A stretch of DNA of 64,000 nucleotides from Bolinopsis microptera (Eukaryota > Ctenophora > Tentaculata > Lobata > Bolinopsidae). The DNA lies in contig NC_087078.1 of the NCBI RefSeq assembly GCF_026151205.1, forward strand, positions 15,517,118 to 15,581,117. The letters run 5' to 3'. A program made the position numbers and the translations under genes. Every line of letters begins with the position of its first letter. Position 1 is the first letter of the stretch. Shown here one piece after another: positions 34,522 through 44,545 of this stretch. Below the pieces are notes generated by a model. That model did not search any database. It was not told the origin of the DNA and saw nothing but the letters and a program-made list of their open reading frames with translations.

Positions 34522-35352
34522 TAAGCAACATTTGACAGAGCATAGTGTGGAGTGAGCTATGTGCCCATCCTTGGAGAACCCGGCGAATGTCCTTGCTGTA
34601 CGGTAGTGTTAAACAAGGAACTGAAACCGAGGGGTTCCGTTCAGGCTCTTCACACTTTGTTTCTGTCTAGTTCTAATGTACCGTCACAATAGTGACTTTG
34701 ATATCATTGAATTTGAGCTTCTACAGATCACTGACTCGTGGTGTTTTGTTTGTTTTCATGGGTACCTAAACAGTAAAGTCTGTCTAGACTCTAGCTGTGA
34801 TTCAATGTAATTATGCAATATTATCCGAAACAATATTCATTGAAATAATTTGCATAATTCCGAATTTCATAGTAAATTTTATGTTAAATGTTTAAGTGGA
34901 AACGATAGATTTACATTCTCCATAATCAGTACGAGAGGGGGGGGCATCAACCTCATAAATACCTATTATTCCCTCCGATTTCAAAATAGGTATAGGTATT
35001 TATGTACATTTATTCATTTGAATCCCCCCCCCCCCCCCCAACATTTATCGTGGAAATCAAACATTTGTTTAATTATATTCCTTGATTTATTTGATCAGTG
35101 AAACACTTTCAGTAATCGTGAAAATAGTGTTACAAAAATAATAAATTAGAAGGGATATCACATTGTACAATGTATTGCTAAACTAACATAATTGGCCTAT
35201 AATTGTGTGTCATCCAGAAGACTCTATTTGCCCTTCTCCCAAACGGGGAGTTAAACTGTGTTCATAAAAGTGTACCTAATGATTTAAAGCTTTAAATAAT
35301 TTAGATATACCTAAAATCGGGGGAGGGGGGGGGGGGATCATAAGGTCAGAAT
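34522..35352. other. Spacer with homopolymer G and C runs
   Basis: AT-rich non-coding sequence with a C-run at about 35025-35039, a G-run at 34937-34943 and G-runs near 35320-35336. No gene is recognised. Confidence 0.45.
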
Positions 35353-35637
35353 CGTACGTGACGTTGGGGGTGGGTCATATTTTCTTCCAAAACGCAGTTA
35401 GTACTTTTGTACTAAGTGGTGGGTCTGCTGCTCATTTTCCAGAAAAACAGTTAGTACATGGTACTAAAAGCTTAAAAGGGGTGTCCAACCTCAAATTTCA
35501 ATTAGAGTTAGTACCGCAAAAGCCGGCAAAAGGGATGAGTGTCTTAATTATTATCCGAAAAAACAGTTAGTACCGCAAAGGGGGTGGGTGGGTCTTTTGA
35601 AAAATTCCAAAATTGCACTTAGTCGACGTCACGTACG
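35353..35637. mobile_element. Small MITE-like repeat with cgtacgtgacgt ends
   Basis: Left end cgtacgtgacgt (35353) and right end acgtcacgtacg (about 35626-35637) are inverse copies. The interior has four copies of 'cagttagtac' or close variants. No target duplication was identified. It directly borders the GPCR fragment. Confidence 0.55.
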
Positions 35638-35659
35638 GCACTAGTGGTACCACTACTAT

Positions 35660-35850
35660 ACCTGATAAAGGTTGAAATATCCAATCTGAATTCTAATACA
35701 AATGTTAATTGAAACATTGTTGTAAACAGATATCCGTAGTACGTAGAGTTGCAGACGACAAACAGGGTTGACATGAGGATTACAGTAATGGTCACATGAC
35801 CTTGATTGGAGCTGGCTGGAAACTGACTTGAACTGTTTAGAGATACCTTA
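35660..35850 (-). pseudogene. Partial copy of the GPCR gene (TM5-TM6 region)
   Basis: The minus strand is a near-identical copy of 22530-22713: 'SQFPASSNQGHVTIT', 'LMSTLFVVCNSTYYGYLF' and 'FQLTFVLEFRLDISTF' against R, A, F and T variants in the intact gene. It covers the end of the third intracellular loop through TM6 and the following loop. It starts and stops abruptly, lacks all other TM segments, and is wedged between a MITE-like element (35353-35637) and another (35851-36252). It is a duplicated or captured gene fragment. Confidence 0.85.
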
Positions 35851-36252
35851 GGAGCCATCTACTTAAGACGTCCGGCAAATAGGGAGGGGGGGGGGTTTGG
35901 AATTTTGGACAAATCCGGACAAGGGAAGGGGGGGGGGGGGGGGGGTGGTTTCTGAAAATCCGGAAATTTTTGCCGAGTTAACAAAAAAGTCCCATTTATT
36001 TCAACTCTTTGACAGTGACACTAAATACTTTGTAAGTTAATTAGATCCCTGTATTTTGAACGAGAAGTAGATTCCCACTTCCCAGAGCAGGTCATGAGAG
36101 TCTAGTTTTATTCGTACTCTTAAAAGTAGCTGGAAATCCGGACGTCCGGGGAAGCTGGGGAGGGTGGTTTTGAAAATTCGGACACACCCGGACAGGGGGA
36201 GGGGGTGGTCTGAAAATCTGCGCTTTTGGCGGACGGCCTAAGTAGATGGCCC
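35851..36252. mobile_element. MITE with gccatctacttaagacgtcc ends
   Basis: Left end 'gagccatctacttaagacgt' (35851) and right end 'ggcctaagtagatggccc' (to 36252) are imperfect inverse copies of about 25 bp. The interior is G-rich (runs at 35884-35895 and 35928-35945) with repeated 'aatccggac' words. No ORF. Target duplication not determined. Confidence 0.65.
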
Positions 36253-36352
36253 CTTATCGGACCTTGGCCTTGGCCTTATTTGACCGGACATTAAATGAAC
36301 AGACATTAAATGAACGGACATAATTATGAACGGACATTAAAATGAACGCTCG
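36253..36352. repeat. Degenerate copy of the 28.7 kb hairpin MITE with short repeats
   Basis: Contains 'ccttatcggacctt', 'ccttatttgaccggacatta' and four spaced copies of 'gacattaaatgaac'-type words, related to the arms and loop of the MITE at 28702-28795. It directly abuts the end of the MITE at 36252. Confidence 0.5.
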
Positions 36353-36680
36353 AAGGCATTCAAAACCATCAAAAATCCAAATTTTGTCATCTTTTTTTTT
36401 GTGTTTTTAAAATTTTAGCAGATAATATTTTTATATTAAAATAAATTAATTCTTCATACAAAGAGCAAGAATGGCAGTCGTTAACTTTAAGCAGTAAAAA
36501 TGTCAAAATATCTGTAGATCAGTCATGTCTAATAGTAATATGATTATGAAAGTTGTGTAAAAACAACAGATACGAAATATGACCAGATTTGATAATCATA
36601 TCACAGGTCATGTTCCTTAAAATCAAATGGGTTATCATGCATTAAATATTTCATGCTTAAAGCATCATATCATATCAGTA

Positions 36681-37009
36681 ATTTGACCAAAACCCATAAT
36701 CATGGGTAGAGTGTACCGCTGCCAGTGTCTCTCTTTTCCAAACAAAAGGAAATGATATTAATTTGAGGAACAGTCCGCTAATGCAAATTGATACCGAGAA
36801 TGAAATCGGTCGCTCGCTTTTTCAAATCAATAAGCTTTATTACAATTCGTGAGCCGTGATCGAATGGAAAAAGCGAGCGACCGATTTCATTCTCGGTATC
36901 AATTTGCATTAGCGGACTGTTCCTCAAATTAATATCATTTCCTTTTGTTTGGAAAAGAGAGACACTGGCAGCGGTACACTCTACCCATGATTATGGGTTT
37001 TGGTCAAAT
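36681..37009. repeat. Giant palindrome HP1
   Basis: Arms of about 142 bp (36681-36822 and 36868-37009) around a ~45-base centre, with ends atttgaccaaaacccataat / its inverse. I see essentially no mismatch between the arms. First of four related palindromes. Confidence 0.92.
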
Positions 37010-38029
37010 ATCATCTCTTTTTGATTATAATGTCAGGATAATTTACACAGCTAGTCGAAACTTCATTAACAAGGAGGTAATTTCGACGATTTCGAAATTC
37101 TGCCTTTGAAAACGTTTCCTTGTGTTTAGTTAGGTATATCTGTCGATAACCGACTGAATATGGCACTTTTTACTCATTCAAGTTGGCATTAAATTCATAG
37201 ATAATGCCATTTAAATATCGTGGAAAGCAGAATATATTCGAAATCACGAATGAGCAAAATTCTCACCTTTCGCACGTGCAAACTTTGAGCGGACGTTGCG
37301 TGCGCATACAATATTGAATCACCGTAAATTTTTGCATAGTGGTATTTAATATATAGTTTGATAAGCATGCGATGTTTCAGAAGATTTCAAAAAGAACTTG
37401 GATCACAACGGGACTCCAAAGTTGATAAAAATCGTGAAAATCAAAATTTTTAGTGACTTTAGCTATTTTAAATCAATTTGGGCGTGTCCCCACGTGTGAA
37501 ACTTTTCGATTTTTAACTTTAAAACTGGCCTATAACACAATTTACACCTTTAAGAAGCAAAATTGAGCTCCACAACCCAAGGGATAGCCCAACACCAGAG
37601 AATACTGATTCACAACTTTTGTGTTTTTATAAAATTATTCTTCAAAAAAGCACTAACTTCAATAGCAAATATCTTTATGAAGGAGTAAGGTAGGAAACTT
37701 TTCCGGTAGATTTTTAGAATGCTTGAACAATTATCTAAGGTGAAAATGTCCTCAGATTTTGAATAAAATTACTCTTTAATGGTGTAAAATCGATTTGAAA
37801 AGTTGTTGTTTTGTCAAAAATCAAGTTTTAAAAACACTTAAATTGATGACGTCATCAAGTGATGATGATGATTATAAATTATTTTTCAATATAAAGTAAA
37901 GTAAAGTATAAACGATTATCTTTAAAACCTGTGGTTCGAAATGACTGTATCTTTTATACTTTTGAATCTACGGACACTTAAATGTAGGCTACAATTGACT
38001 GCAAAAAGCGTCTATACATATTATTATAT
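37010..38029 (+). repeat. Spacer S1 of the palindrome array
   Basis: Begins 'atcatctctttttgattata' and ends '...gcgtctatacata'. Repeated as S2, S3 and inverted as S4. Contains the 16-bp perfect palindrome ttgatgacgtcatcaa at 37843-37858 and 'gtgcgcat'-rich words. No significant ORF. Confidence 0.88.
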
Positions 38030-38389
38030 ATTTGACCAAAACCCATAATCATGGGTAGAGTGGACCGCTGCCAGTGTCTCTCTTTCCCAAACAAAAGGCA
38101 ATGATATCAATTCGAATGACCGTTATCAAATGCAAAATGATACCGAGAATGAAATCGGTCGCTCGCTTTTCCCACTCATTCATGGCTTACGAATTGTAAT
38201 AAGTTTCGATTTATAACATGTAATCTATTTCAATTGTAAATGAATGGGAAAAGCGAGCGACCGATTTCATTCTCGGTATCATTTTGCATTTGATAACGGT
38301 CATTCGAATTGATATCATTGCCTTTTGTTTGGGAAAGAGAGACACTGGCAGCGGTCCACTCTACCCATGATTATGGGTTTTGGTCAAAT
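38030..38389. repeat. Giant palindrome HP2
   Basis: Same layout as HP1 but the most diverged: the interior reads 'caattcgaatgaccgttatc' on the left and its exact inverse on the right. Centre about 60-70 bases. Confidence 0.92.
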
Positions 38390-39480
38390 ATCATCTCTTT
38401 TTGATTATTATAATGTCAGGGTACTTTACAAAGCCGAAATGTAAACTCATAACTTCATTAATCTGACTAATTGGGATTTAAACTCTTGAACTTCATTAAT
38501 ATTAATAAGGAGGTGATTTCAACGATTTCAAAATTTTTCCTTTAAAAATATTTCCTTGTGTTTAGGTAAGCATATCGCGATTGGTCGATCACTGACTGAA
38601 TATGCCACTTTATACTCAATTCATATATAATGACATTGAACTGTCGTGGCAAAGCAGAATTTGTTCAAAATCACGAATGAGCAAAATTTTAACCTTTCGC
38701 ACGTGCAAACCTTGAGCGGAAGTTGCGTGCGCATCCAATATTGAATCACCGTAAATTTTTACATAATGGTGTTTTATATATAGTTTGATAAGCATGCAAA
38801 GTTTCAAAGTATTTCAAGAAGAACTGTAATCACAACGGCACTCCAAAGTTGACGGAAATTGGTGAAAACAGCAATTTTCAGTGATTTTAGCAATTTTCTA
38901 TCAATTTGGGCGTGACCCCACGTGTGCAACTTTTTGATTTTCAACTTTAAAACTAGCCTATGACACAATTTAGACCTATAGGAAGCAAAATTGAGCTCCA
39001 CAACCCAAGGGATGGTGCAACACCAGAGAATACTAGAACGTAAAATTAGCGTTTTTATAAAATTATTCTTTAAAAAAGCACTAACTTCAACAGCGAATAT
39101 CTTTATGAAGGAGCAAGCTAGAAAAACTTTCCGGTAGATTTTCAGAATGCTTAAACAATTATCTAACTTCAATAAGCCCTCAAATTTTGAATAAAATTAC
39201 TCCTTAATGGCGTAAAATCGATTTAAAAAATGATTACTTTGTGAAAAATCAAGTTTTAAAAATGGTTAACTTGATGACGTCATCAAGTGGTGATGATGAC
39301 GTTGAATTACTTTTTAACATAATGTAAACTAAAGTCTAAACAATTATCTTCAAGACCTGTGGTCCGAAATGGCTGTATCTTTAAAGCTTCTGAATCTACG
39401 GACACCTAAATATAGCCTATAATTGACTGGCAAAGCGTCTATCCCTGAATATATATATGTATATGTATATGTATATATAT
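38390..39480 (+). repeat. Spacer S2 of the palindrome array
   Basis: Diverged copy of S1, matching HP2 in being the most diverged unit. Retains the palindrome ttgatgacgtcatcaa (39271-39286). Ends in a (tatatg)n tract. Confidence 0.85.
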
Positions 39481-39809
39481 ATTTGACCAAAACCCATAAT
39501 CATGGGTGGAGTGAACCGCTGCCAGTGTCTCTCTTTTCCAAACAAAAGAAAATGATATTAATTTAAGGAACCGTCCGCAAATGCAAATTGATACCGAGAA
39601 TGAAATCGGTCGCTCGCTTTTCCCATTCAATAAGCTTTATTACAATACGTAAGCCGTGAATGAATGGGAAAAGCGAGCGACCGATTTCATTCTCGGTATC
39701 AATTTGCATTTGCGGACGGTTCCTTAAATTAATATCATTTTCTTTTGTTTGGAAAAGAGAGACACTGGCAGCGGTTCACTCCACCCATGATTATGGGTTT
39801 TGGTCAAAT
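39481..39809. repeat. Giant palindrome HP3
   Basis: 329 bp, near-perfect arms, close to HP1 and HP4 in sequence. The left-arm variant 'gggtggagtgaacc' is matched by 'ggttcactccaccc' on the right. Confidence 0.92.
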
Positions 39810-40810
39810 ATCATCTCTTTTTGATTATAATGTCAGGATAATTTACACAGTCGAAACTTAATAAGGAGGTAATTTCAACGATTTCGAAATTTTACCTTTG
39901 AAAACGTTTCCTTGTGTTTAGGTAGGCATATCTGTCAATAACAGACTGAATATTGCACTTTTTACTCATTCAAGTTGGCATTAAATTCATATATAATGCC
40001 ATTTAAATATCGTGGGAAAGCAGAATATATTCGAAATCACGAATGAGCAAAATTCTCACCTTTCGCACGTGCAAACTTTGAGCGGACGTTGCGTGCGCAT
40101 AAAATATTGAATCACCATAAATTTTTGTATAGTGGTATTTAATGTATAGTTTGATAAGCATGCAAAGTTTCAGAAGATTTCAAAAAGAACTTGGATCACA
40201 ACGGGACTCCAAAGTTGGTAAAAATCGTGAAAATAACAATTTTCAGTGATTTTAGCTATTTTAAATCAATTTGGGCGTGTCCCCACGTGTGCAACTTTTA
40301 GATTTTCAACTTTAAAACTAGCCTATAACACAATTTAGACCTTTAAGAAGCAAAATTGAGCTCCACAACCCAAGGGATGGCCCAACACCAGAGAATACTA
40401 ATTCACAACTTTTGTGTTTTTATAAAATTATTCTTCAAAAAAGCACTAACTTCAATAGCGAATATCTTTATGAAGGAGCAAGGTAGGAAACTTTTCCGGT
40501 AGATTTTCAGAATGCTTGAACAATTATCTAAGGTGAAAATGTCCTCAAATTTTGAATAAAATTACTCCTTAATGGTGTTAAATCGATTTGAAAAGTTGTT
40601 ATTTTGTCAAAAATCAAGTTTTAAAAACACTTAACTTGATGACGTCATCAAGTGATGATGATGACGTTAAATTATTTTTCGATATAATGTAAACTAAAGT
40701 ATAAACGATTATCTTTAAAACATGTGGTTCGAAATGACTGTATCTTTTATACTTTTGAATCTACGGACACTTAAATGTAGGCTACAATTGACTGCAAAAG
40801 CGTCTATATA
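39810..40810 (+). repeat. Spacer S3 of the palindrome array
   Basis: Close copy of S1, again with ttgatgacgtcatcaa at about 40636-40651, ending 'gcaaaagcgtctatatat'. Confidence 0.88.
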
Positions 40811-41245
40811 TATCACAATGCTGGCAAGCATAACCGTTGCCCTTATATTCACAACACTATGTACCCCCTATACTATTATATCCCCTTTATTGTTTTCCAG
40901 GCATTAAGACTCATCGAAAGTAGTTCAGCAGGTATATTTAAGTTCAAAACATTCTAATTCAATGTTAAAGATGACAGGAATAAGAAATAGTTATGTGGAG
41001 GTTTTTAAGAAATTTGCGCAAAATACGCGCCAGCATGTTATACGAAATTAGGTAAAAAACCCAAAATCGCCATATTCAGGTCCCTTAAAAACCATGTTAA
41101 AATCGAGTTAGAGATCTGAAACTTTGCAGAGCGTCTAGACCTTGTCCAAATCGACTGTAAAAAAAATTTCATGTTGCAGGAATATCGGGAAGTGGGTTTT
41201 CTGGAACCCCTGTTTTACAACAGATTGTCGTGAAGCTATATATGT
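40811..41245 (+). repeat. Junction segment J, copy 1
   Basis: About 425 bp from 'tcacaatgctggcaagcata' to 'acaatctgttgtaaaac' (in inverse) 'gtgaagc'. Two inverted relatives occur at 43029-43557 and 43559-43983. It has a short frame starting ATGCTGGCAAGC with a hydrophobic, signal-peptide-like stretch ending at 'ttttccag', but this is not conserved between the copies. Confidence 0.75.
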
Positions 41246-41270
41246 ATATATATATGTATATATGTATAGA

Positions 41271-42263
41271 CGCTTTTGCAGTAAATTGTACCCTACATTT
41301 AAGTGTCCGTAGATTCAAAAGTATAAAAGATACAGTCATTTCGAACCACAGGTTTTAAAGATAATTGTTTAAACTTTAGTTTACATTATATCGAAAAATA
41401 ATTTATCGTCATCATCATCACTCGATGACGTCATCAATTTAAGTGTTTTTAAAACTTGATTTTTGACAAAATAACAACTTTTCAAATCGATTTTAAAGCA
41501 TTAAGGAGTAATTTTATTCAAAATCTGAGGACATTTTCATCTTAGATAATTGTTCAAGCATTCTGAAAATCTACCGGAAAGTTTTCCTACCTTGCTCCTT
41601 CATAAAGATATTCGCTATTGAAGTTTGTGCTTTTTTGAAGAATAATTTTATAAAAACACAAAAGTTGTGAATTAGTATTCTCTGGTGTTGGGCCATCCCT
41701 TGGGTTGTGGAGCTCAATTTTGCTTCCTAAAGGTCTAAATTGTGTTATAGGCTAGTTTTAAAGTTGAAAATCGAAAAGTTGCACACGTGGGGACACGCCC
41801 AAATTCATTTAAAATAGCTAAAATCACTAAAAATTGTTATTTTCACGATTTTTACCAACTTTGGAGTCCCGTTGTGATCCAAGTTCTTTTTGAAATCTTC
41901 TGAAACTTTTCATGCTTATCAAACTATATATTAAATAACACTATGCAAAAATTTATGGTGATTCAATATTTTATGCGCACGCAACGTCCGCTTAAAGTTT
42001 GCACGTGCGAAAGGTGAGAATTTTGCTCATTCGTGATTTCGAATATATTCTGCTTTCCCACGATATTAAAATGGCATTATATATGAATTTAATGCCAACT
42101 TGAATGAGTAAAAAGTGCTATATTCAGTCTGTTATTGACAGATATGCCTACCTAAACACAAGGAAACGTTTTCAAAGGTAAAATTTCGAAATCGTTGAAA
42201 TTACCTCCTTATTAAGTTTCGACTGTGTAAATTATCCTGACATTATAATCAAAAAGAGATGAT
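41271..42263 (-). repeat. Spacer S4, inverted copy
   Basis: Reverse complement of S1/S3: begins 'agacgcttttgcagtaaatt' and ends 'aaaaagagatgatatttgac'. The CRE-like palindrome is present with one changed base (cgatgacgtcatca). Confidence 0.88.
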
Positions 42264-42590
42264 ATTTGACCAAAACCCATAATCATGGGTAGAGTGAACC
42301 GCTGCCAGTGTCTCTCTTTCCAAACAAAAGAAAATGATATTAATTTGAGGAACCGTCCGCAAATGCAAATTGATACCGAGAATGAAATCGGTCGCTCGCT
42401 TTTCCCATTCATTCACGGCTTACGTATTGTAATAAAGCTTATTGAATGGGAAAAGCGAGCGACCGATTTCATTCTCGGTATCAATTTGCATTTGCGGACG
42501 GTTCCTCAAATTAATATCATTTTCTTTTGTTTGGAAAGAGAGACACTGGCAGCGGTTCACTCTACCCATGATTATGGGTTTTGGTCAAAT
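42264..42590. repeat. Giant palindrome HP4
   Basis: About 327 bp, near-perfect arms. The left arm reads 'gggtagagtgaacc', the right arm the exact inverse. It is followed by a (TA)n tract that carries the retrozyme insertion. Confidence 0.92.
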
Positions 42591-42686
42591 ATATATATAT
42601 ATATCAGTGGCGCGGCGTTGGGCTAGCAATCGCAAGGTTGCTGGATCAATACCCGCCATCGGCAAAACCAACCTTGATGATTTGAG

Positions 42687-42729
42687 CCATACTGATGAGT
42701 CCTAATAGGACGAAACACTGTGTCTATGG
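42687..42729 (+). ncRNA. Type I hammerhead ribozyme, copy 1
   Basis: Core CTGATGA at 42692-42698, stem II GUCC/GGAC with loop UAAUA, then GAAA at 42712-42715. Stem III is only 3 bp (ACA/UGU) with loop CUG. Cleavage is predicted after C42724 (GUC triplet). Stem I is CCAUA (42687-42691) with UAUGG (42725-42729). All conserved core bases are present. Such a short stem III normally favours cleavage as a dimer of two hammerheads, which fits the second copy 277 nt away. Confidence 0.95.
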
Positions 42730-42876
42730 ATAAATATGCTCGCCTAGTTTACTAAGCTTGAGCACTCTAGGGAATGACTAGATCTACCGCTCAGCTTAAA
42801 TGCAAAGCTCCTAACTTGTAATGAGTTTGTAGAGCACTCTGGTACCTATGTAATTCCCTCATTATTAAGGCCTTGG

Positions 42877-42930
42877 TGGCCCAGTGGCGCGGCGTTGGGC
42901 TAGCAATCGCAAGGTTGCTGGATCAATACC
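42877..42930 (+). promoter_or_regulatory. Internal Pol III type 2 promoter of the retrozyme
   Basis: A box TGGCCCAGTGG (42877-42887) fits TRGCnnAGYnGG-type sites. B box GGATCAATACC (42920-42930) fits GWTCRAnnC. The spacing is tRNA-like. Copy 1 of the element begins at CAGTGG, just inside the A box, and so lacks its first half. Confidence 0.7.
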
Positions 42931-42963
42931 CGCCATCGGCAAAACCAACCTTGATGATTTGAG

Positions 42964-43006
42964 CCATACTGATGAGTCCTGATAGGACGAAACACTGTGT
43001 CTATGG
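42964..43006 (+). ncRNA. Type I hammerhead ribozyme, copy 2
   Basis: Identical to copy 1 except loop II (UGAUA for UAAUA): CTGATGA at 42969-42975, GUCC/GGAC stem II, GAAA, ACA/UGU stem III, predicted cleavage after C43001, stem I CCAUA/UAUGG. The variable base lies in a loop and leaves all stems paired. Confidence 0.95.
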
Positions 43007-43028
43007 ATATATCATATATATATATATA

Positions 43029-43557
43029 TATGCTTCACGACAATCTGTTGTAAAACAGGGGTTCCAGAAAACCCACTTCCCGATACTCCTGAAACCTGAA
43101 ACTTTTTTTGCAGTCGATTTGGTCAACGTCTAGACGCCCTGAAAAATTTCAGATCTCTAACTCAATTTTAACATGGTTTTTTATAAGGCACCTGAATATG
43201 GCGATTTTGGGTTTTTTACCTAATTTCGTATAACATGCTGGCGCGTATTTTGCGCAAATTTCTTAAAAATCTCAACATAACTATTTTTTATTCCTGTCAT
43301 CTTTGACATCAAATTAGAATGTTTTGAACTAAAAATAAATCTGCTGAACGACTTCCGATGAGTCTTAATGCCTGAAAAACTCCTGCCGGAGGCGGCGGCC
43401 TTCGGCCGCCGCCTCCGGCCGGAGTGCACGCTTCGCGTGCACGAAAGAGGCTTCCAACGTGTACCAAAGGGGTTGTAATAGTAAAGGGGTGTAATAGTAA
43501 AGGGGGTACATAGTATTCCCCCAATAAAGACACCGCTCGTGCTTGCCAGCACTGTGA
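43029..43557 (-). repeat. Junction segment J', inverted, with GC-rich insert
   Basis: Inverted relative of J, from 'cttcacgacaatctgttgta' to 'gtgcttgccagcactgtga'. Unlike the other two copies it carries about 90 extra bases (43380-43470) made of two adjacent GC-rich hairpins. Overlapping minus-strand frames are artefacts. Confidence 0.78.
43385..43440. repeat. Tandem GC-rich hairpins with TTC loops
   Basis: First hairpin: 16-bp arms gccggaggcggcggcc / ggccgccgcctccggc with loop TTC (43386-43420). Second: arms gtgcacgc / gcgtgcac, loop TTC (43424-43442). Absent from the matching position of J and J'', so it is a discrete insertion. Confidence 0.85.
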
Positions 43558-43558
43558 T

Positions 43559-43983
43559 CTTCACGACAATCTGTTGTAAAACAGGGGTTCCAGAAAACCC
43601 ACTTCCCGATACTCCTGAAACATGAAATTTTTTTTACTGTCGACTTGGACAAGGTCTAGACGCCCTGCAAAGTTTCAGATCTCTAACTCAATTTTAACAT
43701 GGTTTTTAGGGCACCTGAATATGGCGATTTTGGGTTTTTTACCTAATTTCGTATAACATGCTGGCGCGTATTTTGCGCAAATTTCTTAAAAACCTCCATA
43801 TAACTATTTCTTATTCCTGTCATCTTTAACATTGAATTAGAATGTTTTGAACTTAAATGTACCTGCTGAACTACTTTCGAAAAAGTCTTAATGCCTGGAA
43901 AACAATAAAGGGGATATAATAGTATAGGGGGTAAATAGTATTGTGAATATAAGGGCGACGGTAATGCTTGCCAGCATTGTGAT
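43559..43983 (-). repeat. Junction segment J'', inverted
   Basis: Second inverted copy of J, without the GC-rich insert, ending 'gccagcattgtga' at the right edge of the composite array. Closer to J than J' is. Confidence 0.78.
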
Positions 43984-44545
43984 AATACCTGCTTTTTGGA
44001 AACAATTTTTTATTTGACCACCTCCGACCTCGGTCCTGCATTTCAGTGTTAACCTTTACAAGATGTCAGTGGTGCACGCCGCCGCCGAACGCCGCCGAGT
44101 TTTTGCTCACGCCGCCACGCCGAAGAATAAATTAGCGGCGGCGTGAAAGTTAACTTTCAATTGTATTTTGAGGATTTTGAAATATCTTCCATCGGTAAAA
44201 TTAAATTAATTTCTTGCCACCACGTTTGACTGTCAGTTTTGCTGCTCGTATGACGTTGTACTTGTGGTAACATTCGCCCGTGTCCTTGGCTCCAGTGGCA
44301 GTACGAGTACTCGACTACGAGACTATAAACGGTTTTAAGGACTGTAATTATTCACCGCCCTTAATCGGTATTAGCTCGAAATTTCTTTGACTATTTATTG
44401 AATTTTATGCATAAACTTTGTGCTCCGATCAGTATTGGGCTGATTCGTACTTGGCCCTTCGATTTATCAGCGCTAGAATTTGATCGTTCTGTAACACTAA
44501 CTGTAAGCTGCCATACTAATTTCGCTAGCATTGATTATTTTTCCC
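43983..44545 (+). repeat. ~0.5 kb dispersed repeat, copy A
   Basis: From 'taatacctgctttttggaaa' through 'gtggtgcacgccgccgcc', 'aagaataaattagcggcgg' and 'ctgtcagttttgctgctcgt' to 'gaatttgatcgttctgtaac'. Copy B is at 50104-50614. The mirrored GCCGCC...GGCGGC words could form a stem. The 77-codon frame at 44398 has no recognised domain. Confidence 0.8.

Larger units (their letters stand above)
42605..43009 (+). mobile_element. Retrozyme / hammerhead-ribozyme SINE-like element (277-nt monomer, ~1.45 copies)
   Basis: Bases 42605-42732 and 42882-43009 are tandem copies 277 bases apart. From 42605 to 42724 versus 42882 to 43001 only one base differs (loop II A/G). The full unit, cleavage site to cleavage site, is 42725-43001. 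It has two type I hammerhead motifs, an internal Pol III-like promoter (A box 42877-42887, B box 42920-42930) and no ORF. It sits inside a (TA)n tract, so a TA-rich duplication cannot be resolved. Known animal retrozymes are non-coding tandem units of a few hundred nucleotides with type I hammerheads and yield circular RNA; this copy matches that layout. Reverse transcription would have to be supplied by another element. Confidence 0.88.

Noticed and set aside
40818-40907. Signal-peptide-like short exon in J (ATG...ttttccag)
   Set aside because: Hydrophobic frame and splice-like end are suggestive, but the frame is not kept in the other two copies.
42285-42705. Frames of 87-113 codons over HP4 and the retrozyme
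   Set aside because: They read through a palindrome and a ribozyme element; the same peptide appears from both arms.
43220-43652. Overlapping 74-114-codon minus-strand frames in J'
   Set aside because: Not conserved in J or J''; partly created by the GC-rich insert.
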